This document shows, piece by piece, positions 5,726 to 6,027 of a DNA stretch of 6,027 nt (its first letter is position 1; every line of letters starts with the position of its first letter). The position numbers and the translations under genes were made by a program. Source of the stretch: Fimbriimonadaceae bacterium (GTDB lineage Bacteria > Armatimonadota > Fimbriimonadia > Fimbriimonadales > Fimbriimonadaceae); NCBI GenBank assembly GCA_014380605.1, contig JACMJO010000057.1, positions 1-6,027 of the forward strand. Direction: 5' to 3'. The notes beneath the pieces are model-generated. The model had not been told where the DNA came from. It did not search any database and saw only the letters and a list, made by a program, of their open reading frames with translations.

Positions 5726-6027
5726 AGTCTGGCTACCAGAGGGCGCTTTGCCGGTCCTAAAAGTCGAGGATGTAGTTTCGTTCGTCGTGGCGGACGAAGA
5801 CGTGCGGGATCATCTCAGGAGATCCGAGTTTCAGCGGGCACGGGTCGGATTTCGAGACTATGTAGCGGGCTATGGCATCCATGACCTAGGGGAAATTACC
5901 GAGAGTCAGATGTTTGCGCTGGTCGCCGCTCGCAACGCGGCTTCGCTTATCGACCTTTTGCGAATTCCACGTGGTAAGGATCGAACCACCAACAAGGCTT
6001 ATGCTAGCTACGACCTGCATCGACGAA
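5709..6027 (+). CDS. Unrecognised protein, 3' end beyond the window; probable partner of the MoxR ATPase
   Basis: A frame open from 5655 (after TAA at 5652-5654) to the right edge encodes at least 106 residues from TTG at 5709, the only acceptable start before about codon 14. The product starts MSRSYEVWLPEGALPVLKVE and continues with a charged, helical stretch around residues 30-85 (for example HLRRSEFQRARVGFRDYVA, then SQMFALVAARNAASLIDLLR). Composition and absence of stops over 319 bases support coding; the other two + frames close at 5758 and about 5879. The start overlaps the ATPase gene by 17 bases, so co-translation is likely. I recognise no domain in the visible part. MoxR neighbours are often VWA proteins whose VWA domain is C-terminal and so would lie outside the window; this is context only. 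ATG at 5722 gives just 12 codons and is not this frame. Confidence 0.65.
   Translation, partial: MSRSYEVWLPEGALPVLKVEDVVSFVVADEDVRDHLRRSEFQRARVGFRDYVAGYGIHDLGEITESQMFALVAARNAASLIDLLRIPRGKDRTTNKAYASYDLHRR

Overview
The window (about 56-57 % G+C by eye) is typical compact bacterial chromosome. All recognisable genes lie on the + strand. Frequent TTG starts, stop/start overlaps, a futalosine-pathway menaquinone gene and a RavA-like MoxR ATPase would fit a lineage such as Armatimonadota (Fimbriimonadia). That assignment is an impression from gene style, not something the sequence proves. I see no tRNA, rRNA, CRISPR array, transposase or phage gene.

Layout: (1) 1-144 is a gene-poor edge that may hold the start of a divergent minus-strand gene. 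(2) 145-864 is a secreted phosphodiester-glycosidase (NAGPA/DUF2233-type) protein. (3) 920-3314 is a tight three-gene operon: an EamA/DMT-type ten-helix transporter, a family-2 glycosyltransferase resembling dolichyl-phosphate glucosyltransferase (Alg5/DPG synthase group), and a class I SAM-dependent methyltransferase. Both internal junctions are the same 4-base TTGA overlap, so each TTG start shares two bases with the previous TGA stop. (4) 3315-3490 is intergenic and is almost filled by two diverged C/G-rich hairpin repeats facing each other. Together they form an imperfect ~157-bp palindrome with a G-quadruplex-consensus tract. (5) 3491-4336 is mqnA (chorismate dehydratase). (6) 4451-5725 (possible start at 4424) is a RavA-like MoxR AAA+ ATPase. 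Its 3' end overlaps by 17 bases a further open frame that runs off the right edge (5709-6027). I do not recognise that protein; its position is where MoxR partner genes, often VWA-domain proteins, usually lie.

How they may work together: transporter, polyprenyl-phosphate-sugar-type glycosyltransferase and methyltransferase look like one co-translated envelope glycan or glycolipid module, with the secreted phosphodiester glycosidase just upstream as a possible partner in envelope sugar-phosphate metabolism. mqnA supplies respiratory quinone and the MoxR pair is likely a chaperone/assembly unit; neither has a clear link to the glycan operon. The points most worth a second look are the palindromic intergenic element, the doubly TTGA-coupled operon, and the MoxR partner gene, whose obvious ATGA start leads into a stop after 12 codons while the real coding frame is a different one.
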